A stretch of DNA of 64,000 nt from an uncultured Bacteroidales bacterium (lineage in GTDB: Bacteria; Bacteroidota; Bacteroidia; Bacteroidales; Muribaculaceae): positions 62,001-126,000 of the forward strand of contig CADAAI010000004.1 of assembly GCA_902785925.1 (NCBI GenBank), in the 5' to 3' direction. Position numbers and translations under genes: made by a program. Shown in pieces: positions 54,777-62,141 of this stretch (positions are counted from its first letter, which is position 1; the number at the start of each line of letters is the position of its first letter). The notes under the pieces were generated by a model that did no database searches, had not been told where the DNA came from, and saw nothing but the letters and a program-made list of their open reading frames with translations.

Positions 54777-56546
54777 TTAAGTCATTGATAGCTTAAAATC
54801 CTTTATCATCTGAGCAAATTGTGGGTTACGGTCGCGCATGTCCTCTACTATCTCGCGGTCGGTCTTCGCCATTGTCGACACTCCCTTGGGAGAGAGTTTG
54901 ATGTCGAGAGCCACCATGTCGTTACCCACCTCATCACGCAAGAACTGTAGCAATTTGGTCATGTTGCTACTGATAGTTTCGACTTGCACAGTATTCTCTA
55001 CCTCAACCTGATAGGTGGTGTCGTTGAGACGCTGTGGCACCGAGTTACGCATAGCACTGAGTAATATGATTTCACCAGGATTCTGCTCGATGTAGTGATG
55101 CCAGGCTTGGGTAAACTGTTCGGGCGTGAATGCCGCGGTGCGCGCTGTGTGGCGCTCGGCAGGAGCATCGCTAGTGGTTGCGCCAGTGGGTTGCTTGTTG
55201 ATGAGGATGCGACGTGAAGCTACTGATGCAGGGCGTGTAGGGGCAGCGGGCTGTGGAGCAACAGCTCTAGGGGCTGTTGGTTGTGGAGCAGCTGGCTGCT
55301 GTGGAGTCGTTGACGCCGGTTGCACTGGAGCAGCAGTGGCTTGTGGTGCTGGTTGAGCTGGAGCCGACTGTTGAGGCGCCGGTTGCGCCGGAGTGGGTGC
55401 CGCCATTACCTTCTGCACTCGTGGTTGAGGAGGCTGTTGAACTGGAGTGCCACCCATGATTTGGCACAGCTTGATGAGCGTGAGCTCAACCACAAACTGC
55501 TTGTTGCTCGTTTCGCGATACTGTAGGTCGCAAGTGTTGCACAGGTCCATCGCCAAGTAGAAGAATCTAGTGTTGAATCTCGATGCCTGAGTGATGTGCT
55601 GCTGAGCGATGTCATTATTCATTTCAAGCAGACCCACCGTTTGCGGTGTGCTGGCAACCATCAGGTCGCGCAAGTGCTGTGCAAGGCCGTTCACAAAATA
55701 TAGCGAGTCGAAACCCTTGTCCCTGATTTCTTTGTAGATAAGCAGAGCCTGTGGCACATCGCCCGTCTGGAATGCCTCGTCGAGGCGGAAGTAGTAGTCA
55801 TAGTCAAGAACATTCAGGTTCTCGATGGCGCTCTGATAAGTGATATTGCCCTCGCTCGAGGCGAGAACTTGGTCATAGATTGACAGGGCGTCGCGCATGG
55901 CGCCGTCGGCCTTCTGCGCTATCACGTTGAGGGCGGCTGTTTCGGCAGTCACGCCCTTGTCCTGACTAATGCGCTGCAGTTGCTCCACGATGTCGGGCAC
56001 TGTGATGCGTGCAAAGTCATAGATTTGGCAGCGCGACAGGATGGTGGGAATAATCTTTTGTTTCTCGGTTGTGGCGAGGATGAAGATGGCATACTCGGGT
56101 GGCTCCTCAAGGGTCTTGAGGAAGGCGTTGAAAGCTGCTTGCGAGAGCATGTGCACCTCATCGATGATGAACACGCGGTAGCGGCCCACTTGTGGCGGCA
56201 CGCGCACCTGGTCGGTGAGGGTGCGGATATCTTCTACCGAGTTGTTGCTCGCGGCATCAAGCTCCATGATATTGTAGGAGCGCTGCTCGTTGAATGCCTG
56301 GCACGACTCGCACTCGTTGCAGGGCTCGCCATCGGCACCCAGATGCTCACAGTTGATTGCCTTGGCAAAGATGCGTGCACAAGTGGTCTTTCCCACGCCA
56401 CGAGGTCCACAGAACAGGTAGGCGTGTGCCAGCTGCTCATTCTTGATGGCCGTCTTGAGGGTGTGGGTCAGCGCCTTTTGTCCCACTACTGTCGAAAAGC
56501 TTGAGGGACGATACTTGCGCGCCGATACAATGTAGTTCTCGCTCAT
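54777..56546 (-). CDS. dnaX: DNA polymerase III subunit gamma/tau
   Basis: Loads the sliding clamp onto primed DNA; cytosolic. 589 residues. AAA+ core (about 1-245) with Walker A GPRGVGKTTCARIFAK, four zinc-binding cysteines (C in NCEHLGADGEPCNECESC), Walker B VFIIDEVHMLS and the TILSRCQIYDF sensor region. A long Ala/Pro/Gln/Thr-rich linker (about 385-455) precedes the C-terminal tau domain, which is short. No ribosomal slippage heptamer was found. It follows the phzF-like gene by 89 bp and has its own -7 box TATCTTTG (56576-56583). Confidence 0.97.
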   Translation of the reverse strand: MSENYIVSARKYRPSSFSTVVGQKALTHTLKTAIKNEQLAHAYLFCGPRGVGKTTCARIFAKAINCEHLGADGEPCNECESCQAFNEQRSYNIMELDAASNNSVEDIRTLTDQVRVPPQVGRYRVFIIDEVHMLSQAAFNAFLKTLEEPPEYAIFILATTEKQKIIPTILSRCQIYDFARITVPDIVEQLQRISQDKGVTAETAALNVIAQKADGAMRDALSIYDQVLASSEGNITYQSAIENLNVLDYDYYFRLDEAFQTGDVPQALLIYKEIRDKGFDSLYFVNGLAQHLRDLMVASTPQTVGLLEMNNDIAQQHITQASRFNTRFFYLAMDLCNTCDLQYRETSNKQFVVELTLIKLCQIMGGTPVQQPPQPRVQKVMAAPTPAQPAPQQSAPAQPAPQATAAPVQPASTTPQQPAAPQPTAPRAVAPQPAAPTRPASVASRRILINKQPTGATTSDAPAERHTARTAAFTPEQFTQAWHHYIEQNPGEIILLSAMRNSVPQRLNDTTYQVEVENTVQVETISSNMTKLLQFLRDEVGNDMVALDIKLSPKGVSTMAKTDREIVEDMRDRNPQFAQMIKDFKLSMT

Positions 56547-56635
56547 GAGATACAGTGATTAATTGTTACAGTCTACAAAGATACAACTTTTCCACAACAT
56601 TTCACTGCTCTTGAGCAATTTTTAGTTGGTGATAA

Positions 56636-57484
56636 TCAAAAAATAGGGTAGAGGTTGCCCTCGGCAACTATGGCTATGTTGCCACCTGCCCAGATGCTTC
56701 CGTCGGATTCTAATCGAGTACTCACTACCGAGGGGCGACCCATCGTCTCGCCTTGCAGGAAGCGGCATTCGGTAACGCCTTTCAGCAGGTCATTGTGGTG
56801 CAGGTAGTGGGTGAGGGCAGCGTTGGCGGTGCCTGTAGCGCTTTCCTCGGGGATGCCGTATAGAGGGCCAAAGTTGCGCACGTGGGCAGTGTAATCATCG
56901 TTGCCAATGGCAAAGGCATGCACTCCTGTCACTCCCAGTTCTTTGCTTATTTGTGCCAGCGCATCCATGTCGGGGGTGAGGGCATTCAGTTCGTCCACAC
57001 TTGCCACGGGCATCATGATGTCGGGCAGGCCAGTGCTCACCACTTGTACTGGCAGGTTGATATCTCCAGTAACTCCCATGATGCGGTGCAGTCGCTCCAC
57101 ATCGACTGTTGCTGGCAGCACTTGCGGTGTAGCCATCTCCATCATCACCTTTGGTCCAACTTTCACCCTGAGGTCGCCAGCAAGCGTATGATTCAAGCAC
57201 TCGGTGCCGTTGGCTATCATTCCTAATTGATGCATTGCTCCAAAGGTTGCTATCGTTGCGTGACCGCACAGGTCGACTTCGGCAGCTGGAGTGAAATAGC
57301 GCACGGTGAATTCCGTCTCGCTGTGACGTTGCACAAATGCCGTTTCCGAATAACGGAACTCGGCTGCGACTAGCCGCATCTGTTCGTCTTGTGGAAAATC
57401 TTGATTCTTTTCAAGAAGCACCACTCCGGCTGGATTTCCACCGAATGCCACTTCACTAAATGCGTCAACTATCAAATATTTCAT
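56636..57484 (-). CDS. PhzF-family isomerase/epimerase-like protein
   Basis: 282 residues, two diaminopimelate-epimerase-like halves. Signatures: VDAFSEVAFGGNPAGVVLLE at the N-terminus, YSETAFV with the catalytic Glu (near residue 47), CGHATIATF and ESATGTANAALTHYL. Members isomerise diverse substrates, phenazine precursors only in some bacteria, so the substrate here is unknown. Part of a dense minus-strand run from lepB to dnaX. Confidence 0.92.
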   Translation of the reverse strand: MKYLIVDAFSEVAFGGNPAGVVLLEKNQDFPQDEQMRLVAAEFRYSETAFVQRHSETEFTVRYFTPAAEVDLCGHATIATFGAMHQLGMIANGTECLNHTLAGDLRVKVGPKVMMEMATPQVLPATVDVERLHRIMGVTGDINLPVQVVSTGLPDIMMPVASVDELNALTPDMDALAQISKELGVTGVHAFAIGNDDYTAHVRNFGPLYGIPEESATGTANAALTHYLHHNDLLKGVTECRFLQGETMGRPSVVSTRLESDGSIWAGGNIAIVAEGNLYPIF

Positions 57485-57499
57485 CTTCTCAATTATAGT

Positions 57500-58333
57500 T
57501 TATTTTATTTGGTCCTCAGGAAGGAGTGAGGGGTCGAACATAACTCGCGAACGATTGTCCCACTGCAGTTTGCGCTCCAGCACCTCACCGCTGTTGCGAT
57601 CCAGAGTCTCAAGATATATCTTCGATATGCGGTAGTAGTGGCCATTGTCTTCCTTGTGGAAGTGGTGACCCTCTTCGGTGATGCGATATTCCCAGGGGAA
57701 CTCCTGAGTGGTGCGCAGTTCGGTCTTTAATTCGTCGCCGTCGCACCAGGCGCACAGCTGCACTGGCTGCTCGGTGTCGTTGCGGAAGCGGTAGTCCACA
57801 AAGTTGTAGTTCACCGATGTTCCTGCGCTGTAGGGCACGCGCTTGCCATTTGGGTCGGGTGCCAGGGCATCGCTGTGGTGATGCAGCTCGGTTATGGTCA
57901 AGGGGCTGTGCATTACCAGCAGGTTGATGGTATTGGCAAGGTTGCACAGGCCACCGCCCACACCAGCTACGAGTTGCCCGTTCACTATCACGCGACCAGG
58001 CGCAAAACCGTTCTTGATAGAGGTCTTTCCCACGCGTTTCCAAAACGAGAACGTCTCGCCCGGATTGATGATGAGGCCATTCATGCGGCTGCATGCCAGC
58101 CTGATGTTGTCGGCCTTGTTGAGCTGCAGTTGCAGGTCGATACCAGGGCCACGCTTTATCATGTTGTTGCTACTGCTGTAGACAACCACTGGTAGTTTCT
58201 CCTCTTGTCTATGCTTGGCCCATCGCTCCTTGCCCAGCCAGTTCTTGATGTGGCGGGTGATGATTTGCTTTTGCAGCGCTATGGCATAGGTGGTTGGGCT
58301 AATCTCGCAAAACAGTTTTCGTTTCTTTTCCAT
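57500..58333 (-). CDS. VanW-family protein
   Basis: 277 residues, no signal peptide. The VanW domain spans about 85-200: NPGETFSFWKRVGKTSIKNG and GVGGGLCNLANTINLLVMHS are its hallmark, and YNFVDYRFRNDTEQPVQL follows. VanW proteins occur in many bacteria without vancomycin-resistance genes, and their biochemical role is not established. Here it sits 15 bp from phzF-like and 18 bp from the yqeG-like gene, so it is co-transcribed with core genes. Not evidence of glycopeptide resistance. Confidence 0.9.
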   Translation of the reverse strand: MEKKRKLFCEISPTTYAIALQKQIITRHIKNWLGKERWAKHRQEEKLPVVVYSSSNNMIKRGPGIDLQLQLNKADNIRLACSRMNGLIINPGETFSFWKRVGKTSIKNGFAPGRVIVNGQLVAGVGGGLCNLANTINLLVMHSPLTITELHHHSDALAPDPNGKRVPYSAGTSVNYNFVDYRFRNDTEQPVQLCAWCDGDELKTELRTTQEFPWEYRITEEGHHFHKEDNGHYYRISKIYLETLDRNSGEVLERKLQWDNRSRVMFDPSLLPEDQIK

Positions 58334-58351
58334 GATGGTCGGGTGATATGG

Positions 58352-58894
58352 TTATTGTGTCAACGTGGTTTTCAAAGTGATGTCGTGAGCTTTCTTGCAT
58401 CGGCGACTGTGGCTGTAGAACCACAGCACCACTTTCTCGAGGTTGCGCCTGATGCCTTTCTTCTCCTTCTTGTAGTAGCCAATGTACTTGACTAGGATGC
58501 TTGCTAGACCTGCGCGGTTGGCTCCAAAGATGTCGGTAAACAGCTGGTCGCCAATCACTATTACCTCACTTGGTTTCACCTCAAGCATCTCCACGGCATG
58601 GTGGTAGCACGCAGGACTGGGTTTGCCAGCCTCCTCGATGTAGAGGGTGTCGAAGTTTTCCTTGAAGCGCTCGATTCGTGCGCGGTTGTTGTTGCTCAGC
58701 AGCAGGGTTTTCCACCCCATGGCGTGAAGGCGGTTGAAGAGGGCGTCAACGGCAGGTGTCGAACCCTCGCCGTGGGGCACAAGAGTGTTGTCGATGTCGA
58801 GAATCAGCGCTTTGAAGCCCATCGACATGAGTTTCTCGTAGTCGATTGAGAACACGTCCTCAACGTAGTTGACGGGGTAGAAAATGCCTAACAT
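58352..58894 (-). CDS. YqeG-family HAD phosphatase
   Basis: 180 residues. HAD-superfamily IIIA fold: the nucleophile motif I is ALILDIDNTLVPHG (DxDxT) near residue 30, motif II LLLSNNN near 66, motif III GKPSPACY and motif IV VIGDQLFTDIFGANRAG. The family (YqeG; GEP4-like phosphatidylglycerophosphate phosphatase) could dephosphorylate phosphatidylglycerophosphate, but the substrate is not proven here. Starts 4 bp after the stop of the upstream gene, so translation is coupled. Confidence 0.92.
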   Translation of the reverse strand: MLGIFYPVNYVEDVFSIDYEKLMSMGFKALILDIDNTLVPHGEGSTPAVDALFNRLHAMGWKTLLLSNNNRARIERFKENFDTLYIEEAGKPSPACYHHAVEMLEVKPSEVIVIGDQLFTDIFGANRAGLASILVKYIGYYKKEKKGIRRNLEKVVLWFYSHSRRCKKAHDITLKTTLTQ

Positions 58895-58898
58895 AGCT

Positions 58899-59579
58899 CT
58901 ATTTTTGTGTCATGTAGTCGCACACCTTGTTTATCTGCTCTGGGAAGGTGCCGTCAAATTTATTTTCAAAGAATGCGCTGCCTATGGTGAACGACCAAGG
59001 AGCGGCACGTTTCACCTCGTCGAGGCGGGCATAACTGTCGATGCTGCCGGCAAGGCACACGGGTGCGTCAACTCCAGCAACAAGTGCATTGTTGAGCGCC
59101 ACAGCGTCGCCAGTGTAGCGATAGCCCAGCAAATCGATGCCATAGGCTCCACGGGCGATGTAGTCGCGGGCCTCGGCTATCATGCCCTCGATGGTGCCCT
59201 CGAGCACCGACGGACGGCCTGTGACGTCGCCCACAAAGGGCATATACTTGATGCCGTGCTCACGGCAGTAGTCGTTTATCGAGTCAAAGAACTTGGTGCC
59301 CATGAGGATGTCGCAGCCACATTCAGCGGCAATCTTGGCTCCTTCCAGTCCTTCTTGCTCGCTATAGGCGACCACCTCGAGGAAGGTGGTCTTGCCACAC
59401 TGCCTCATGCGGTCATAGAGTTTCTTCATCTCTTCGAGAGGCAGTGGGTGCTCTTTGAAGCCCCAATATCGGGCCTTGGAGTCGCGGCACTGCTCGAAGA
59501 TGAGTGCTGCATCCTCAACGGTGTAGTCGTGCCACGTGAGCATGACGATGAGTTCGGGATGCTGTAGTTTAGTTTTCAA
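58899..59579 (-). CDS. Predicted (beta/alpha)8-barrel protein of unknown function
   Basis: 226 residues. Alternating strands and helices with strand-like segments ELIVMLTWHDY, KARYWGFKEHPLP, GKTTFLEVVAYSEQ, CDILMGTKFFDS, KYMPFVGDVTGRP, YGIDLLGYRY, PVCLAGSIDS and SFTIGSAFFE at strand-like spacing fit a TIM barrel of the phosphate-binding kind (similar to NanE/aldolase-like folds). No catalytic residue is assigned. The start is a TTG at 59579: the next ATG (59543) would cut the first strand. In an operon with wbqC-like and yqeG-like genes. Confidence 0.7.
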   Translation of the reverse strand: MKTKLQHPELIVMLTWHDYTVEDAALIFEQCRDSKARYWGFKEHPLPLEEMKKLYDRMRQCGKTTFLEVVAYSEQEGLEGAKIAAECGCDILMGTKFFDSINDYCREHGIKYMPFVGDVTGRPSVLEGTIEGMIAEARDYIARGAYGIDLLGYRYTGDAVALNNALVAGVDAPVCLAGSIDSYARLDEVKRAAPWSFTIGSAFFENKFDGTFPEQINKVCDYMTQK

Positions 59580-59612
59580 TGTGTTATATAGTTTTTGGTT
59601 GTAGTCGGGGTT

Positions 59613-60278
59613 TTACAAAATGCTGGAGTCTTCACTCATTTTCAGCAGTGTGAAGATTCCTTCGCGGCCTTCGTTCATGAGCAGGTCGAGGATGCTGAGT
59701 GCTGGAGTGAAACTGCCGCGGCGCTGCGACCACATTTGGTAGTAGGGCACGTTAGCCAGGGCTAATCGGTCGCCACGCTTGAGTCCCACCTTGCCGCGCA
59801 GGTCGAGGGCGCCATGTTGCAGTGCCTCGTCAACCTCTTGCTCGGTAGTGACAATGGTAGTTGTAATGGGCAAGTCCATAAAGTCGACAATGAGGCGGTG
59901 AAGCTCCATGTTGAGGTCGAGCAGGCTCTTTTGCTCGCCGTCGGCAATGATGTGCTGCAAGTCATGGGCTATGTAGTCGAAGAACGGGCTCTTGCCGTAG
60001 GACGAGAAAAGTGCGCCCCAGTGCAGGTGACGCCAGTTGCCATGCTCACTCACGAGCACATCTTTCATCATCACTGGCATGGCATTGGTGCTACCCTCGA
60101 GGGGGACAGTGAGTTTGACGGCTCCGTTGGGCGCGTCAATCACATAGCGATGGTGGCTGTGGCGCAGCGGCAGCGAGCGCTCGGTGGCGTCAATCACCAC
60201 CTCACCTGCCTTGACCATGGCGGCATAGCACCGCACATCGCCCGCACACATGCTGCCCATTAACAATGCATGATTCAT
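59613..60278 (-). CDS. WbqC-like family protein
   Basis: 221 residues from the ATG at 60278. The segment VIDATERSLPLRHSHHRYVIDAP followed by VKLTVPLEGSTN, and WRHLHWGALFSSYGKSPFFDYIAHDL with the conserved His/Trp/Ser/Pro pattern, match WbqC-like proteins, mentioned near polysaccharide genes but of unknown activity. The start ATG and first seven residues (MNHALLM) lie in an interspersed repeat that also begins the acyltransferase at 20664; an ATG at 60260 is an alternative. In many Bacteroidales this gene neighbours lepB, as here. Confidence 0.82.
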   Translation of the reverse strand: MNHALLMGSMCAGDVRCYAAMVKAGEVVIDATERSLPLRHSHHRYVIDAPNGAVKLTVPLEGSTNAMPVMMKDVLVSEHGNWRHLHWGALFSSYGKSPFFDYIAHDLQHIIADGEQKSLLDLNMELHRLIVDFMDLPITTTIVTTEQEVDEALQHGALDLRGKVGLKRGDRLALANVPYYQMWSQRRGSFTPALSILDLLMNEGREGIFTLLKMSEDSSIL

Positions 60279-60287
60279 AATGCACAA
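60265..60287 (-). repeat. TGCATTATG-type interspersed repeat supplying a start codon (copy C)
   Basis: Reverse-strand copy, 21 of 23 bases identical to 20655-20677; the ATG inside it is the start of the WbqC-like gene. Confidence 0.65.
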
Positions 60288-60306
60288 TTAAATGGTAAGT
60301 GTTAAC

Positions 60307-60334
60307 CTCTGCACTCTCCACTCTGCACTCTCAC
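60307..60334. repeat. Two 14-bp tandem units next to the lepB stop
   Basis: CTCTGCACTCTCCA followed by CTCTGCACTCTCAC, ending immediately before the lepB stop codon (60335). Confidence 0.65.
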
Positions 60335-61774
60335 CTACTTATCGGGATTTGCGTCGATGAAAACGCGGTCCCAGCGAATCTTGCCGCTTGTCCAGCCACG
60401 ATCCTTGTCAAACGAGATGATCACAAACATTGGAGTTCCCACGATGTGGTCCTCGGGAACGAAGCCCCAGAATCGTGAGTCGAGTGAGTTGTCGCGGTTG
60501 TCGCCCATCATCCAGTAGTAGTCCATCTTGAAGGTATACTTCGCTGCTGGCTTGCCGTCGATATAGGCCTTGCCGCCCTTGATCTCTAGATTGGCGCGCT
60601 CATAGTCCTTGATGCAGCGAGCATAGAGCTGCAAGTTCTTCTCGTTGAGGTCGATGCTGGCACCCTTCTTTGGAATCCAGATGGGGCCGTAGTCGTTATG
60701 CGTCCAGCCGTAGTCCACGCCCACGGGATAGGTGAGCATGCCCTCAGTTGGACTATATTGAACCCTAGTGACGCCAGTCACCCATTTGCATTTCTCGAGT
60801 TCAGCCTTGGCTGCAGCGGTGAGCGGCAAGTAAATCTCGGGCGAGATAAACTGCTGACCTGTCAATGGGTCAACGCTCACGTTGCGGCCTATATCCTCGT
60901 TGCTGATGCCCAGTTCTTCGGTAAGGAAGTCATAGTCGGGGGCATTGCCGTTGCATTTCACCGCGTAGTTATACTGAACGTTCTTGGGTTCAGGCATTGC
61001 CTTGCCATTGATGTGCACCACGCCATTCACAATCTTGAGAGTCTCGCCGGGCAGGCCCACGCAGCGCTTCACATAGTTGTCGCGACGGTCAACGGGGCGA
61101 TAAATTACCTTGTGGTTGGCCCACACTGCATCGCGGCCCTGCTCCCACACCTGGGTGTAGTAGTCGGGGTTTGGCTCATCGACGCACACAGTGTCGCCAG
61201 CTGGGAAGTTGAACACCACGATGTCGCCGTGCTCAACGTTGCGCACGCCCTTGAGGCGGTGATAGGGGAGTTGGGGCTTCTCGATGTAGCTCTTGCAGCC
61301 GAACAGCTCATTCTGCGCCAGTGGGAAGTGGAGTGGAGTCTGTGGCACGCGAGGACCGTACACCATCTTGTTAACCCACAGGAAGTCGCCAGTGAGCAAT
61401 GTCTTCTCGAGCGACGATGATGGAATCTGGTAATTCTGGCCGACAAAGAGGAACAGGAAGTAAACGAGTACCAGAGCATAGACAATGGCGTCAACCCAGC
61501 TCATCACGGTGCGAAGCAGCTTGTTGTCGCTGAATTTCCACCAGTTCCATGGGATGAACTGAGTGAGGTAGATGTCGGCAAGCAGGAACCACGCGAGGGC
61601 TACCCACCAGTTGCCTAGCCACGCCACCCAGGCAAAGAAGATGACGCTAACAATGCCGAAGCGTATCCAGCGGGTCTTCTTCACCCTTGACAGGCGCTCT
61701 TTCAGCGAGCCGGTTTGTCTAACTTTCTTCTCCTCGTTATTCTCTTCAAGATTCATGTCTTTCTGTTTTACCAT
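60335..61774 (-). CDS. lepB: Signal peptidase I (type S26, long form)
   Basis: Cleaves signal peptides of exported proteins on the outer face of the inner membrane. 479 residues, longer than E. coli LepB (324), as usual in Bacteroidales. Two membrane helices (about 35-60 and 85-105). The catalytic Ser is in the PSSSLEKTLLTGDF motif (residue 119 or so) and the catalytic Lys in RDNYVKRCVGLPGE; MMGDNRDNSLDSRFWGFVP is the closing box. A variable insert of about 120 residues lies between. The start ATG is at 61774 or 61756; -7 box TATCTTTG at 61815-61822. Confidence 0.95.
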   Translation of the reverse strand: MVKQKDMNLEENNEEKKVRQTGSLKERLSRVKKTRWIRFGIVSVIFFAWVAWLGNWWVALAWFLLADIYLTQFIPWNWWKFSDNKLLRTVMSWVDAIVYALVLVYFLFLFVGQNYQIPSSSLEKTLLTGDFLWVNKMVYGPRVPQTPLHFPLAQNELFGCKSYIEKPQLPYHRLKGVRNVEHGDIVVFNFPAGDTVCVDEPNPDYYTQVWEQGRDAVWANHKVIYRPVDRRDNYVKRCVGLPGETLKIVNGVVHINGKAMPEPKNVQYNYAVKCNGNAPDYDFLTEELGISNEDIGRNVSVDPLTGQQFISPEIYLPLTAAAKAELEKCKWVTGVTRVQYSPTEGMLTYPVGVDYGWTHNDYGPIWIPKKGASIDLNEKNLQLYARCIKDYERANLEIKGGKAYIDGKPAAKYTFKMDYYWMMGDNRDNSLDSRFWGFVPEDHIVGTPMFVIISFDKDRGWTSGKIRWDRVFIDANPDK

Positions 61775-61830
61775 TTTCGCGAACCTAAAAACGGTCCACT
61801 ACTGAATTAACGTGCAAAGATACGAAATAG

Positions 61831-61863
61831 TTTTTAGTTGGCAGTTATTAGTTGTTAGTTTTT
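61831..61863 (-). repeat. AACTGA-type degenerate repeat upstream of lepB
   Basis: Minus-strand AACTAACAACTAATAACTG series, a relative of the repeat before panB (16802-16835). Confidence 0.55.
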
Positions 61864-61946
61864 CATAAAACATCAAAAACCCACAACCACACACCAACAT
61901 TTCAAACAAAAACAACCAAGTCATACAATGACAACAAAAAGATAAT

Positions 61947-62027
61947 AAAAAAGAACGAGGCCCGAAGGTCCCGCTCTTGATGTCTTCACAACGGAATAAT
62001 CCTTATTGTGAATTGCTTCAAATTTGT
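61947..62027 (-). ncRNA. tracrRNA of the type II-C CRISPR-Cas9 system
   Basis: Divergent from cas9, about 80 nt. From the predicted start near 62027 it reads an anti-repeat (AACAAATTTGAAGCAATTC, 62025-62007), the nexus ACAATAAGGATTATTCCG and TTGTG (the A-C-A-A...T-T-G-T-G pair closes it), then a terminator hairpin GAGCGGGACC-TTCG-GGCCTCGTTC (61953-61976) with six T (61947-61952). The AATAAGG nexus is characteristic of type II-C tracrRNAs. It predicts that crRNA repeats begin GTTGTGAATTGCTT. A perfect promoter sits just upstream. A CRISPR array to pair with it is not in the window. Confidence 0.82.
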
Positions 62028-62031
62028 TCTG

Positions 62032-62063
62032 CAAATTTAGCGTAAAGTGTTTATACATGCAAA
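62032..62063 (-). promoter_or_regulatory. Promoter of the tracrRNA
   Basis: Minus-strand TTTG (62060-62063), 20 bp, TAAATTTG (62032-62039): exact consensus, about 5-12 nt before the predicted tracrRNA 5' end. Confidence 0.8.
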
Positions 62064-62079
62064 TTTTTTATCAGAAAAA

Positions 62080-62112
62080 TGTGATAACTTGCCTATATTT
62101 TTTCTATATTTG
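62080..62112 (+). promoter_or_regulatory. Promoter of cas9
   Basis: TGTG (62080-62083, one mismatch), 21 bp, TATATTTG (62105-62112, exact). Leaves a leader of about 23 nt before the ATG at 62142. Confidence 0.65.
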
Positions 62113-62141
62113 CAAAAAATAGGAATTTAAACTAATTAAAC

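Larger units (their letters stand above)
61775..62141. other. 367-bp gap between lepB and cas9 (leader region of the CRISPR locus)
   Basis: Besides the lepB promoter region and a short repeat, it holds a complete tracrRNA transcription unit on the minus strand (61947-62063) and the cas9 promoter. No CRISPR repeat array is present in it. Confidence 0.7.

Noticed and set aside
55126..55459. Small plus-strand frames rich in Gly, Ala and Val opposite dnaX
   Set aside because: Shadows of the Ala/Pro/Gln linker of the tau subunit.
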